From Emticicia fluvialis (lineage in GTDB: Bacteria; Bacteroidota; Bacteroidia; Cytophagales; Spirosomataceae), in the NCBI RefSeq assembly GCF_024793945.1, contig NZ_JANUSD010000006.1, positions 62,001 to 126,000 on the forward strand: a stretch of DNA of 64,000 nt. The letters are read 5' to 3'. Shown piece after piece: positions 18,306-26,295 of the stretch; the stretch's first letter is position 1; each line of letters starts with the position of its first letter. The position numbers and the translations under genes are program-made. Below the pieces are notes generated by a model. It ran no database searches and was not told the DNA's origin. It was given only the letters and a program-made list of their open reading frames with translations.

Positions 18306-19205
18306 ATGAACCGCAGAAATTTTGTACAAACCACAGGCCTTACTCTTGGGGCATTTGCTCTTTCTGGCAAAGAATTACTGGCCAATATTCTGGCGCAGAA
18401 TCCGTATAAACTGAAAGATTTACGCGGTGGCGTAGGTGTTTTTACTGAACGCGGTGGCACTATAGCTTATCTGGTTACGCCTAAAGGCCTGGCCGTGGTA
18501 GACTCTCAATTCCCTGAGCAGTCGAATCACCTGATTGGTGAGCTGAAAAAAATATCAGAGAAACCAATACAACTGCTTATCAATACCCATCATCATGGCG
18601 ACCATTCGGGCGGCAACATTGCTTTCAAAGGCATTGCTGAACATGTAGTTGCCCATAGTAATTCACTAAAAAATCAGAAATTAGCCGCAGAAAAGGCCAA
18701 AACTGAAGACAAACAGTTATATCCTGACATAACCTTTACCGACACCTGGAAACAAAAAGTTGGTAAAGAGACCATTAAAGCCCATTATTTTGGACCCGGA
18801 CATACCAATGGCGACAGCATTATACATTTTGAGCAAGCCAATGTGGCTCACATGGGCGATTTGCTTTTTAACCGCCGATACCCTTTTGTAGACCGTGCTG
18901 CCGGGGCATCTGTTAAAAGCTGGCTTACCGTGCTTGACAAAACGCTGTCAACTTTTGATAACCAAACGCTTTTTGTTTTCGGCCATGCGTTCGACCCTGA
19001 AAAAATAACCGGTAATAAAGAAGACATCAAGGTGTTTCAGGACTACCTGGCAAAGCTATGGAGTTTTGTAGAAGGCGAAGTAAAAGCCGGTAAAACGAAA
19101 GAAGAAGTTTTAAAGACCACGGCTATTCCGGGCGTAACCCAAATGCAGGGCGATGGCATCCAGAGAAGCATTCAGGCCACCTACGAAGAGATTGCAGGGG
19201 TATAA
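18306..19205 (+). CDS. Exported MBL-fold metallo-hydrolase with Tat-like signal
   Basis: 299 residues. The N-terminus NRRNFVQTTGLTLGAFALSG has a twin-arginine-like motif and a hydrophobic stretch, so Tat export is likely. Motif 1 is NTHHHGDHSGGN (H95, H97, D99, H100); other ligands fit FGPGHTNGDS and FGHAFD. It is a separate subfamily from the MBL enzyme just upstream. Homologous proteins include class B beta-lactamase-like and SoxH-like hydrolases; there is no basis for claiming antibiotic hydrolysis. It is the last gene before the ilv attenuator. Confidence 0.72.
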   Translation: MNRRNFVQTTGLTLGAFALSGKELLANILAQNPYKLKDLRGGVGVFTERGGTIAYLVTPKGLAVVDSQFPEQSNHLIGELKKISEKPIQLLINTHHHGDHSGGNIAFKGIAEHVVAHSNSLKNQKLAAEKAKTEDKQLYPDITFTDTWKQKVGKETIKAHYFGPGHTNGDSIIHFEQANVAHMGDLLFNRRYPFVDRAAGASVKSWLTVLDKTLSTFDNQTLFVFGHAFDPEKITGNKEDIKVFQDYLAKLWSFVEGEVKAGKTKEEVLKTTAIPGVTQMQGDGIQRSIQATYEEIAGV

Positions 19206-19281
19206 AAAATCTTTGAATTAGCCTAAAGCTAACTTAGAAAAGTGCAAAAAAATGGAAATTCTGAAATTTTATTTTAAAAAA

Positions 19282-19314
19282 TTTGGAATTAAAAAATCCT
19301 TTCGCCTACATTTG
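19282..19314 (+). promoter_or_regulatory. Promoter of the ilv operon
   Basis: -33 TTTG (19282-19285), 21-nt spacer, -7 TACATTTG (19307-19314), a full TAnnTTTG match. Transcription would start near 19321, giving a leader of about 210 nt before ilvD that contains the attenuator. Confidence 0.75.
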
Positions 19315-19366
19315 TATAGAATACGATTCGCACTTAGCGAATTTTCGCAAATAGAGAAGTTTATTC

Positions 19367-19417
19367 ATGAGCCAACATAGAGTCATTATCGTTCTAATTA
19401 TTCACCTGCTCGCCTAG
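19367..19417 (+). CDS. Branched-chain amino acid attenuator leader peptide
   Basis: A 16-codon frame, ATG to TAG, encoding MSQHRVIIVLIIHLLA. Nine of the 16 residues are Ile, Val or Leu, seven of them consecutive (VIIVLII). It lies 53 nt after the ilv promoter and 113 nt before ilvD. The stop codon falls in the loop and 3' arm of the first leader hairpin. Translation speed over these codons should set which RNA fold forms. No annotation pipeline would normally report a frame this short. Confidence 0.8.
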   Translation: MSQHRVIIVLIIHLLA

Positions 19418-19484
19418 CGAGTGTGAAGGAGGACGCATGACCATAGCCTGACGACCTTCTTCACACAGTGAAGAAGGTTTTTTT
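19401..19484 (+). promoter_or_regulatory. ilv transcription attenuator (protector, antiterminator, terminator)
   Basis: Three mutually exclusive pairings can be drawn. Protector 1:2 pairs TTCAC (19401-19405) and CTCGC (19409-19413) with GCGAG (19417-19421) and GTGAA (19423-19427). Antiterminator 2:3 pairs GTGTGAAGGAGG (19421-19432) with CCTTCTTCACAC (19455-19466), 12 bp with one G-U. Terminator 3:4 pairs CCTTCTTCAC (19455-19464) with GTGAAGAAGG (19468-19477) and is followed by seven Ts. A ribosome stalled at the Ile/Val codons would cover segment 1 and favour 2:3, so transcription continues into ilvD. A ribosome that reaches the stop covers segment 2 and the terminator forms. Confidence 0.85.
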
Positions 19485-19530
19485 ATGAACAAAATATTAT
19501 TTAAGACTTAAATCACCCCATTCAATTTCA

Positions 19531-21210
19531 ATGACCACTCTCAATAAATACAGTCGAACGCTAACACAGGAAGTAACAAACCCTGCCGCACAAGCCATGC
19601 TATATGCCATTGGCCTTACAGAAGAAGACATGGAAAAACCCCAGATTGGTATAGCCAGTACCGGTTATGAGGGCAACCCCTGTAACATTCACCTGAACGG
19701 GCTTTCGGTGCATGTAAAAAAAGGCGTGCAGGAAAACGGAATGGTTGGGCTGATTTTTAATACGATTGGTGTTTCAGACGGAATGACCAACGGAAACGAC
19801 GGCATGAGTTACTCATTACCCAGCCGCGATATCATTGCCGATTCAATTGAAGACGTGGTGTCGGCTCAATGGTATGATGGTGTAATTGCCGTTGTAGGTT
19901 GCGATAAAAACATGCCGGGCGCCATGATGGCCATGGCACGCCTAAACCGCCCTGCCATATTGGTTTATGGCGGCACCGTGAAGTCAGGTTATTACCACGG
20001 ACAGAAGCTGGACATCGTTTCGGCTTTTGAGGCATTGGGTAAAAAGTTTGCCAATAATATATCTGACGAAGATTATAAAGGCGTTATCCAGAACTCAATT
20101 CCGGGCCAGGGTGCCTGTGGTGGTATGTACACAGCCAACACGATGGCGTCATCTATTGAGGCAATGGGCATGAGCTTACCAAACAGCTCATCATACCCGG
20201 CCACACACGAAGGCAAAAAGGCAGAATGCCTTGCCATTGGTGCCGCCATGAAAGTGCTTCTTGAAAAACAGATACTACCGCGTGACATCATGACACGCAA
20301 GGCATTTGAAAATGCACTTACAGTAGTAATGGCATTAGGTGGTTCTACCAACGCGGTGTTACACTACCTCGCCATTGCCTCTTCGGCAGGTGTAGAATTT
20401 ACATTAGATGACATTCAGGCCATTTCAGACCGCACACCTTTATTGGGCGACCTGAAACCTTCAGGTAAATATTATATGGAAGACATGCACCCCATTGGTG
20501 GTGTGCCGGCAGTAATGAAGTATCTATTACAAAACGGTTTGTTGCACGGCGACTGCATCACCATAACGGGCAAAACCGTTGCCGAAAACCTGCAGGATGT
20601 ACCAGACCTTGATTTCAGCACACAAAGTATAATTCGCCCGGTTACCAGTCCGCTTAAAGCCACTGGCCACTTACAGATTTTGTACGGAAACCTGGCCGAA
20701 AAAGGTGCGGTAGCAAAAATAACCGGAAAAGAAGGCGAAAAATTTGAAGGTATCGCCAAAGTATGTGAGCGTGAAGAAGAAGTAATTGAGTACTTGAGCA
20801 AAGGCGAAATAAAAGCAGGGCATGTAGTGGTAATCCGCAATGAAGGCCCGAAAGGCGGGCCGGGTATGCCAGAAATGCTTAAGCCAACCTCAGCAGTAAT
20901 GGGTGCCGGACTCGGCGATTCAGTAGCCATGATTACCGATGGCCGTTTCTCGGGTGGTACACACGGTTTTGTAGTAGGCCACGTAACACCGGAGGCATTT
21001 GATGGCGGCACAATTGCCTTGGTAAAAGATGGCGACAAAATTACTATTGATGCCATTGACAACAAGCTGATTCTGCACGTGTCAGACGAAGAACTGGCCG
21101 AACGCAGGGCAGCCTGGCAACCGAAAGAATCAACATTTAAAAGAGGAGTACTTAGAAAATACATCAAAAATGTAAGTTCGGCTAGCGAAGGTTGCGTAAC
21201 TGACCTGTAA
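19531..21210 (+). CDS. ilvD: Dihydroxy-acid dehydratase
   Basis: Converts 2,3-dihydroxy-isovalerate and dihydroxy-methylvalerate to the 2-keto acids, the third step of Val/Ile synthesis. 559 residues, typical of the IlvD/Edd family. Cluster ligands are visible in GCDKNMPGAMMAMAR and GACGGMYTANTMA; the C-terminal IlvD_Edd motif GPKGGPGMPEM and the substrate region MITDGRFSGGTHG are present. First gene after the attenuator; ilvB follows after 105 nt. Confidence 0.97.
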   Translation: MTTLNKYSRTLTQEVTNPAAQAMLYAIGLTEEDMEKPQIGIASTGYEGNPCNIHLNGLSVHVKKGVQENGMVGLIFNTIGVSDGMTNGNDGMSYSLPSRDIIADSIEDVVSAQWYDGVIAVVGCDKNMPGAMMAMARLNRPAILVYGGTVKSGYYHGQKLDIVSAFEALGKKFANNISDEDYKGVIQNSIPGQGACGGMYTANTMASSIEAMGMSLPNSSSYPATHEGKKAECLAIGAAMKVLLEKQILPRDIMTRKAFENALTVVMALGGSTNAVLHYLAIASSAGVEFTLDDIQAISDRTPLLGDLKPSGKYYMEDMHPIGGVPAVMKYLLQNGLLHGDCITITGKTVAENLQDVPDLDFSTQSIIRPVTSPLKATGHLQILYGNLAEKGAVAKITGKEGEKFEGIAKVCEREEEVIEYLSKGEIKAGHVVVIRNEGPKGGPGMPEMLKPTSAVMGAGLGDSVAMITDGRFSGGTHGFVVGHVTPEAFDGGTIALVKDGDKITIDAIDNKLILHVSDEELAERRAAWQPKESTFKRGVLRKYIKNVSSASEGCVTDL

Positions 21211-21315
21211 CTGACAAAGCCGGTAAACCGGAACAGCGGCTTCAGCAATATTTGCAAAAGATAACCGGCGAAAAGACTTACAACAATATAAGGATACATT
21301 AAAAACCACTCTGAC

Positions 21316-23076
21316 ATGGGAAATTTATTAGAAGTAGAAGCCAAGCAGGAGGTATTAACTTTACCCCTTGAAGAGCCCCAAAAGAGAGAATATCTTACAG
21401 GTGCACAAGCCATGATGGAGTGCCTGCTGGCCGAAGGCGTAGAAACCATTTTCGGATACCCCGGTGGCGCTATTATGCCTACTTATGATGCCCTCTATGA
21501 CTATATAGACCGTCTTAACCATATACTTGTCCGTCATGAGCAGGGTGCCGGCCATGCCGCGCAGGGTTATGCGCGTGTCAGTGGTCGCCCCGGTATTTGT
21601 CTGGTAACATCTGGCCCGGGTGGCACAAACCTGATAACACCCATAGCAGACGCCATTATTGACTGCACCCCATTGGTTTGTATTGTAGGCCAGGTTAAAT
21701 CTACTTTATTGGGTACAGATGCATTTCAGGAAACTGACATGATTGGCGTAACCACGCCAGTTTGCAAGTGGAATTACCAGATCACCAGCCCTGATGAAGT
21801 ACCAGAGGTAATGGCCAAAGCATTTTACATTGCCCAGGCTGGCAAGCCCGGCCCGGTTGTGATAGATTTCACCCGCGACGCACAGGCAGGTAAAATGACA
21901 GACAAGTTCAGTTACCAAAAGGTAAATAAACTGGTAACGTATCGCCCTCGCATTGTGCCTAAGCAAGAGCAGATTGAAAAAGCCGCCGAGCTGATTAACA
22001 AGGCTAAACGCCCCTATATATTGTTTGGCCACGGTGTATTAATTGCTGATGCCGTACAAGAGCTGCTTGAGTTTATTGAAAAAACAGATATGCCTTGCGC
22101 CAGCACCTTATTAGGTTTGTCTGCCGTACCGATTGACCACCCCAATTATATGGGCTGGCTGGGTATGCATGGCATGTATGCACCTAATGTAATGACAGAC
22201 CAGTGCGATGTGTTGATTGCCATCGGGATGCGCTTTGATGACCGCGTAACCGGCGATGCAACAAGGTTTGCCAAACAGGCGCGAATCATTCATATAGAAA
22301 TAGACCCTTCTGAAATAGAGAAAATAAAGAAAACCGAGGCGCCTGTAGTTGGCGATGCCAAAGAAGCATTGAAAATGCTGATGCCGCTGGTTAAGAGAGG
22401 AGAATTTACTGCCTGGAAAAACGAATTCAGGAAACTGGATGCCAGAGAACACCAGAAAGTAACGCTTCGCGATTTGAAAGGTGAAGGTAAGATAAAAATG
22501 GCAGAAGTGGTTGCCATGTTGTCTGACAAAACCAAAGGTGAAGCCTGTATTGTGGTAGACGTTGGCCAGCACCAGATGGTAACGGCACGGTATTACCAGT
22601 TCCGGAAGCCTAATTCTTATATTGCATCCGGCGGATTAGGTACTATGGGATTTGCTATTCCGGCTTCATTCGGCGCCAAAATGGGAGCGCCTGAACGCGA
22701 AGTGGTAGGCATTATTGGCGATGGCTGTTTTCAGATGACCATCCAGGAGCTGGGAACCATTGCGCAAAGCGGGCTGGCAGTTAAAATGATTATCCTGAAC
22801 AACAATTATCTGGGTATGGTACGCCAATGGCAGCAATTGTTCTTCGACAACCGTTACTCATTCGTTGAATTAAAGAATCCAGATTTCATTACCATAGCCA
22901 AAGGATTTGGCATTGAAGGCCATACCTGTGCTGAAAGAGAAAACCTCAGCGAGTCGCTTGACAGGCTACTGCAGTCAGACAAAGCCTATCTGCTGGAGGT
23001 ATTGGTAGAAAAAGAGGAAAACGTATTCCCGATGGTTCCGGCAGGCACAAGCGTGTCTGAAATACGACTGGAGTAA
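21316..23076 (+). CDS. ilvB: Acetolactate synthase, large (catalytic) subunit
   Basis: ThDP- and FAD-dependent acetohydroxyacid synthase that makes acetolactate or acetohydroxybutyrate. 586 residues: the N-terminal pyrimidine-binding domain has the activating Glu in LVRHEQGAGHAAQGYARVSG, a central FAD/TPP domain follows, and the C-terminal domain has the ThDP diphosphate/Mg motif GDGCFQMTIQELGTIAQ ending in NNNYLGMVRQWQQLFF. About 40 N-terminal residues precede the core (LTGAQAMMECL), slightly long for the family. The small subunit follows after 90 nt. Confidence 0.97.
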   Translation: MGNLLEVEAKQEVLTLPLEEPQKREYLTGAQAMMECLLAEGVETIFGYPGGAIMPTYDALYDYIDRLNHILVRHEQGAGHAAQGYARVSGRPGICLVTSGPGGTNLITPIADAIIDCTPLVCIVGQVKSTLLGTDAFQETDMIGVTTPVCKWNYQITSPDEVPEVMAKAFYIAQAGKPGPVVIDFTRDAQAGKMTDKFSYQKVNKLVTYRPRIVPKQEQIEKAAELINKAKRPYILFGHGVLIADAVQELLEFIEKTDMPCASTLLGLSAVPIDHPNYMGWLGMHGMYAPNVMTDQCDVLIAIGMRFDDRVTGDATRFAKQARIIHIEIDPSEIEKIKKTEAPVVGDAKEALKMLMPLVKRGEFTAWKNEFRKLDAREHQKVTLRDLKGEGKIKMAEVVAMLSDKTKGEACIVVDVGQHQMVTARYYQFRKPNSYIASGGLGTMGFAIPASFGAKMGAPEREVVGIIGDGCFQMTIQELGTIAQSGLAVKMIILNNNYLGMVRQWQQLFFDNRYSFVELKNPDFITIAKGFGIEGHTCAERENLSESLDRLLQSDKAYLLEVLVEKEENVFPMVPAGTSVSEIRLE

Positions 23077-23077
23077 T

Positions 23078-23151
23078 AGTGAATGGCTAATGACGAATGA
23101 GCGAATCAAACCGTTTGTCATTCAAATTATTCGCTAATCCGCTAATTCACT
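23078..23151. repeat. Imperfect inverted, 8-nt periodic intergenic element
   Basis: Almost the whole ilvB-ilvN gap. The ends AGTGAAT (23078-23084) and ATTCACT (23145-23151) are inverted repeats. Inside, short units recur about every 8 nt: GAATGGCT, AATGACGA, ATGAGCGA on the left and GCTAATCC, GCTAATTC, ACTAATTC on the right, which are roughly complementary. It could fold into a long imperfect hairpin in the mRNA. It looks like a small dispersed repeat rather than a coding or terminator sequence. Confidence 0.5.
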
Positions 23152-23166
23152 AATTCCTGATTATTA

Positions 23167-23706
23167 ATGACAACATACACTATTTGCGTATTTACCGAAA
23201 ATAGCATCGGATTACTCAACAAAATCACAATAATTTTTACCAGAAGAAGAATCAACATTGAATCTTTGACTGTTTCTGAAACCGAACGAAAGGGTATCTC
23301 ACGCTTTACGATTGTCATCAAACATGACAAACGTGAAGAGGTAGAAAAGCTGGTACGCCAGATTCGTAAGGTTGTAGAAGTTTTAGCTGTTTTCGGTTAT
23401 CTGAATGAAGACATCGTTTACAATGAAATCGCCCTCTTTAAGATTTCAACCCCTATTGATGGCAAGGTAATAGATGTTGAAAACATCAATAAGGTTTATA
23501 AGGCCTGGGTAGTTTACTGGGGGCTTGATTACGTTGTGATTGAAAAAACCGGTACAGAAAGAGAAATATTTGATTTCTTCCGGTATATCAAACCACATGG
23601 TATTATAGAGTTCGTTCGCTCAGGAAGAGTAGCGGTAGGCAAAACCCCGCAGGGGCTGATTGAATACCTGCCCGAAGAAATTACAGAATGGGAGTATTAT
23701 TTATAG
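23167..23706 (+). CDS. ilvN: Acetolactate synthase, small (regulatory) subunit
   Basis: Regulatory subunit that activates IlvB and gives feedback inhibition by valine. 179 residues. The N-terminal ACT domain runs from TYTICVFTENSIGLLNKITI to about residue 75, with NIESLTVSETERKGISRFTI; the C-terminal IlvN domain ends in FVRSGRVAVGKTP. The family N-terminal pattern fixes the start at 23167. Ends 45 nt before ilvC. Confidence 0.95.
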   Translation: MTTYTICVFTENSIGLLNKITIIFTRRRINIESLTVSETERKGISRFTIVIKHDKREEVEKLVRQIRKVVEVLAVFGYLNEDIVYNEIALFKISTPIDGKVIDVENINKVYKAWVVYWGLDYVVIEKTGTEREIFDFFRYIKPHGIIEFVRSGRVAVGKTPQGLIEYLPEEITEWEYYL

Positions 23707-23751
23707 TAGTATCATATTTTTATCGCATAAACACAAAACAAAAACAATAAA

Positions 23752-24795
23752 ATGGCAAAGTTAAATTTTGGCGGTGTTGAAGAAGAAGTAGTAACCCGCG
23801 AAGAGTACCCTCTTGAAAAAGCAAGAGAGTTTTTGAAAAACCAAACCATCGCAGTAATTGGCTACGGAGTGCAGGGGCCTGGTCAGGCAATGAATATGCG
23901 TGACAATGGCTTCAACGTAATTGTTGGACAACGCCCCGGCAAAACATACGACAAAGCAGTTGCAGATGGTTGGGTACCGGGCAAAACACTTTTCAACATT
24001 GAAGATGCATTGAAAAAAGGTACTGTTATCTGTTTCCTTTTGTCTGATGCAGCTCAAATTCAATTATGGCCAACCGTTAAACAACACCTTAAAAAAGGTA
24101 AAACTTTGTACTTCTCTCACGGTTTCGGCATCACTTACAGCAAAAAAACGGGCATCAAACCTCCGAAGAGTGTTGACGTCGTATTGGTTGCCCCTAAAGG
24201 CTCTGGTACTTCGCTTCGTCGCCTGTTTGTAGAAGGTAAAGGTTTGAACTCAAGCTTTGCCGTGTATCAGGATGCCTCAGGCCATGCCCGCGAAACAGCC
24301 ATTGCCATGGGTATCGGTGTAGGTTCAGGATACCTGTTTGAAACTGACTTCTACCGCGAAGTAACTTCTGACCTTACAGGTGAAAGAGGTACTTTGATGG
24401 GCGCTATTCAGGGTATCTTTGCGGCTCAGTACGAAGTACTACGTGAAAACGGCCACTCGCCTTCTGAAGCTTTCAACGAAACTGTAGAAGAGTTAACACA
24501 ATCATTGATGCCATTGGTAGCAGAAAACGGTATGGACTGGATGTACGCCAACTGTTCAACAACTGCTCAACGCGGTGCGCTTGACTGGTGGAAGCCTTTC
24601 CGCGATGCCAGCAAACCGGTGTTCAAAAAACTATATAACAGTGTAAAAACACAAAAAGAAGCCGCTCAGTCTATTGAACGTAACTCTCAGCCAGACTACC
24701 GTGAAAAACTGGAAGTTGAATTGGCCGAACTACGTGATTCAGAAATGTGGCAGGCAGGCGCTACTGTACGTAGCCTGAGACCTGAAAGAAACTAA
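23752..24795 (+). CDS. ilvC: Ketol-acid reductoisomerase
   Basis: NADPH-dependent isomerisation and reduction of acetolactate, second step of Val/Ile synthesis. 347 residues, the short class I form. The Rossmann motif is GYGVQGPGQAMNMRDNG, with cofactor loop GQRPGKTYDKA. The Mg-binding helices follow from ETDFYREVTSDLTGERG, with the second ligand set around EELTQSLMPLVAENG. High Ala/Gly and regular codon use suggest strong expression. A clear terminator follows. Confidence 0.96.
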   Translation: MAKLNFGGVEEEVVTREEYPLEKAREFLKNQTIAVIGYGVQGPGQAMNMRDNGFNVIVGQRPGKTYDKAVADGWVPGKTLFNIEDALKKGTVICFLLSDAAQIQLWPTVKQHLKKGKTLYFSHGFGITYSKKTGIKPPKSVDVVLVAPKGSGTSLRRLFVEGKGLNSSFAVYQDASGHARETAIAMGIGVGSGYLFETDFYREVTSDLTGERGTLMGAIQGIFAAQYEVLRENGHSPSEAFNETVEELTQSLMPLVAENGMDWMYANCSTTAQRGALDWWKPFRDASKPVFKKLYNSVKTQKEAAQSIERNSQPDYREKLEVELAELRDSEMWQAGATVRSLRPERN

Positions 24796-24824
24796 TTCTT
24801 GCATTAAATAGAATTAAATCATTC

Positions 24825-24860
24825 AATGAGTAGGTATTTTGCCTACTCATTTTATTTTTT
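24825..24860 (+). terminator. Terminator of ilvC
   Basis: 10-bp perfect stem AATGAGTAGG/CCTACTCATT (24825-24834 and 24842-24851), 7-nt loop, T-rich tail TTATTTTTT. It separates ilvDBNC from ilvA, and the loop contains the -33 box of the ilvA promoter. Confidence 0.8.
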
Positions 24861-24870
24861 ATTACATTTG
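24838..24870 (+). promoter_or_regulatory. Promoter of ilvA
   Basis: -33 TTTG (24838-24841), 21-nt spacer, -7 TACATTTG (24863-24870). The start codon lies at 24950, giving a leader of about 75 nt. The promoter overlaps the ilvC terminator, so ilvA can be made separately from the attenuated operon. Confidence 0.7.
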
Positions 24871-24949
24871 GCAAAAAATTCTTTCGGGTATTTATCTACC
24901 GCCCGAATGGGTTCTTATAATTATTTCAGGTTAAAAACAGATTTAACCA

Positions 24950-26236
24950 ATGACCAGCATCAACAAAACAGTGCCAGAAAAACAACTGACTCTTCCGGAT
25001 ATTGACAATATGTATGTAGCAGCCGAAAGGCTGGAAGACGTAGCTACGCACACACCTTTAATGCATAATCTGAATCTGTCTGAACGTTACGGAGCCAATG
25101 TGTATCTGAAACGTGAAGATTTACAGGTAGTGCGTTCTTATAAAATCAGGGGCGCTTACAACAAAATGGCCAGCCTGCCAAAAGAGCAACTAGATAAGGG
25201 TGTGGTATGCGCCAGCGCGGGTAATCATGCCCAGGGCCTGGCATACGCCTGCCGTAAACTGGGTGTAAAAGGCACCATTTTTATGCCTACCACTACCCCT
25301 GCTCAGAAAATAAAGCAGGTAGGTATGTTTGGCAAAGAGTTTGTAAAAATAGAGCTGGTGGGTGATACCTACGACGACGCCTACTTTGCTGCCAAAAACT
25401 TTTGTGAAGAGCAGAAAGCCACGTTCATCCATCCGTTTGATGACCTGCAGGTAATTGAAGGACAGGGAACCGTAGGCCTTGAAATATTTAAAGATGCCAA
25501 TTTCAAGATAGACTACCTCATTTTTGCCATTGGTGGTGGCGGACTGGCCTCAGGGGTTTCTACGGTTTTTAAACAACTGTCGCCACGAACAAAGCTGATA
25601 GCGGTTGAACCGGAGGGCTCTCCTACCATGAAAAAATCGTTGGAAGCAGGCCACGTTGTAACACTGGAAGAAATCAATAAATTTGTTGACGGCGCCGCCG
25701 TAAAAAGAGCAGGAGACCTGACCTTTGAGGTGTGCAAACAAAACCTTAATCATGAAATTATCCTGATTCCGGAAGGGAAAGTGTGTTCAACCATTCTGGA
25801 ACTGTATAATGAAGAAGCCATAGTTGCCGAACCCGCAGGTGCTTTGTCGGTTTCAGCCCTTGATTTTCTGAAAGATGAAATCAAAGGCAAAAACGTCGTG
25901 TGCATTATAGGAGGTGGTAATAATGATATTACCCGTACTGAAGAAATCAAAGAACGGTCGCTGCTATATGAAGGGCTTAAACATTATTTCATTATCCGTT
26001 TTCCTCAGCGCGCCGGTGCGTTTAAAGAATTTCTGAACGATGTACTGGGCCCTACAGACGACATCGTATATTTTGAATACTCGAAGAAAACTTCTCGCGA
26101 GCGCGGCCCAGCACTGGTGGGTATAGAGTTGAAACAGAAATCAGACTACCAGCCTTTGATTCAGCGTTTGGAAGAACACAATATACCATTTGAATACATC
26201 AATAAAAAGCCTGATTTGTTTGAGTTTTTGATATGA
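24950..26236 (+). CDS. ilvA: Threonine ammonia-lyase (threonine dehydratase)
   Basis: PLP enzyme that deaminates threonine to 2-oxobutanoate, the committed step of isoleucine synthesis. 428 residues. The Schiff-base Lys is in VVRSYKIRGAYNKM; the phosphate-binding loop is GGGGLASGVST and the second Gly-rich loop is IIGGGNND. The C-terminal ACT-like domain (about 345-428, YFIIRFPQRAGAFKEFLNDV) marks the single-ACT biosynthetic form that is inhibited by isoleucine. It has its own promoter after the ilvC terminator. Confidence 0.94.
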   Translation: MTSINKTVPEKQLTLPDIDNMYVAAERLEDVATHTPLMHNLNLSERYGANVYLKREDLQVVRSYKIRGAYNKMASLPKEQLDKGVVCASAGNHAQGLAYACRKLGVKGTIFMPTTTPAQKIKQVGMFGKEFVKIELVGDTYDDAYFAAKNFCEEQKATFIHPFDDLQVIEGQGTVGLEIFKDANFKIDYLIFAIGGGGLASGVSTVFKQLSPRTKLIAVEPEGSPTMKKSLEAGHVVTLEEINKFVDGAAVKRAGDLTFEVCKQNLNHEIILIPEGKVCSTILELYNEEAIVAEPAGALSVSALDFLKDEIKGKNVVCIIGGGNNDITRTEEIKERSLLYEGLKHYFIIRFPQRAGAFKEFLNDVLGPTDDIVYFEYSKKTSRERGPALVGIELKQKSDYQPLIQRLEEHNIPFEYINKKPDLFEFLI

Positions 26237-26262
26237 CCGTAGGACAAACTGACATAACGTCT

Positions 26263-26270
26263 TACCTTTG
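26263..26270 (+). promoter_or_regulatory. Possible -7 element before the glycan cluster
   Basis: TACCTTTG fits TAnnTTTG 26 nt before the start codon at 26296. No TTTG lies at the expected spacing upstream, so only half of the promoter is visible. Confidence 0.4.
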
Positions 26271-26295
26271 CACCCAACGAAACCACCATTTTTGA

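Noticed and set aside
18306..19205. Antibiotic-resistance class B beta-lactamase
   Set aside because: The HxHxDH motif defines the superfamily only; no sequence feature supports a resistance role.
19437..19451. Second mini-ORF (MTIA) in the ilv leader
   Set aside because: Only four codons with one Ile; it lies between antiterminator arms and is not needed for the mechanism.
19282..19530. T-box or riboswitch upstream of ilvD
   Set aside because: No T-box consensus or known aptamer core is visible; leader peptide and alternative stems explain the region.
20472..21449. 325-codon minus-strand frame
   Set aside because: Antisense shadow of ilvD/ilvB with serine/proline-rich composition and no homology.
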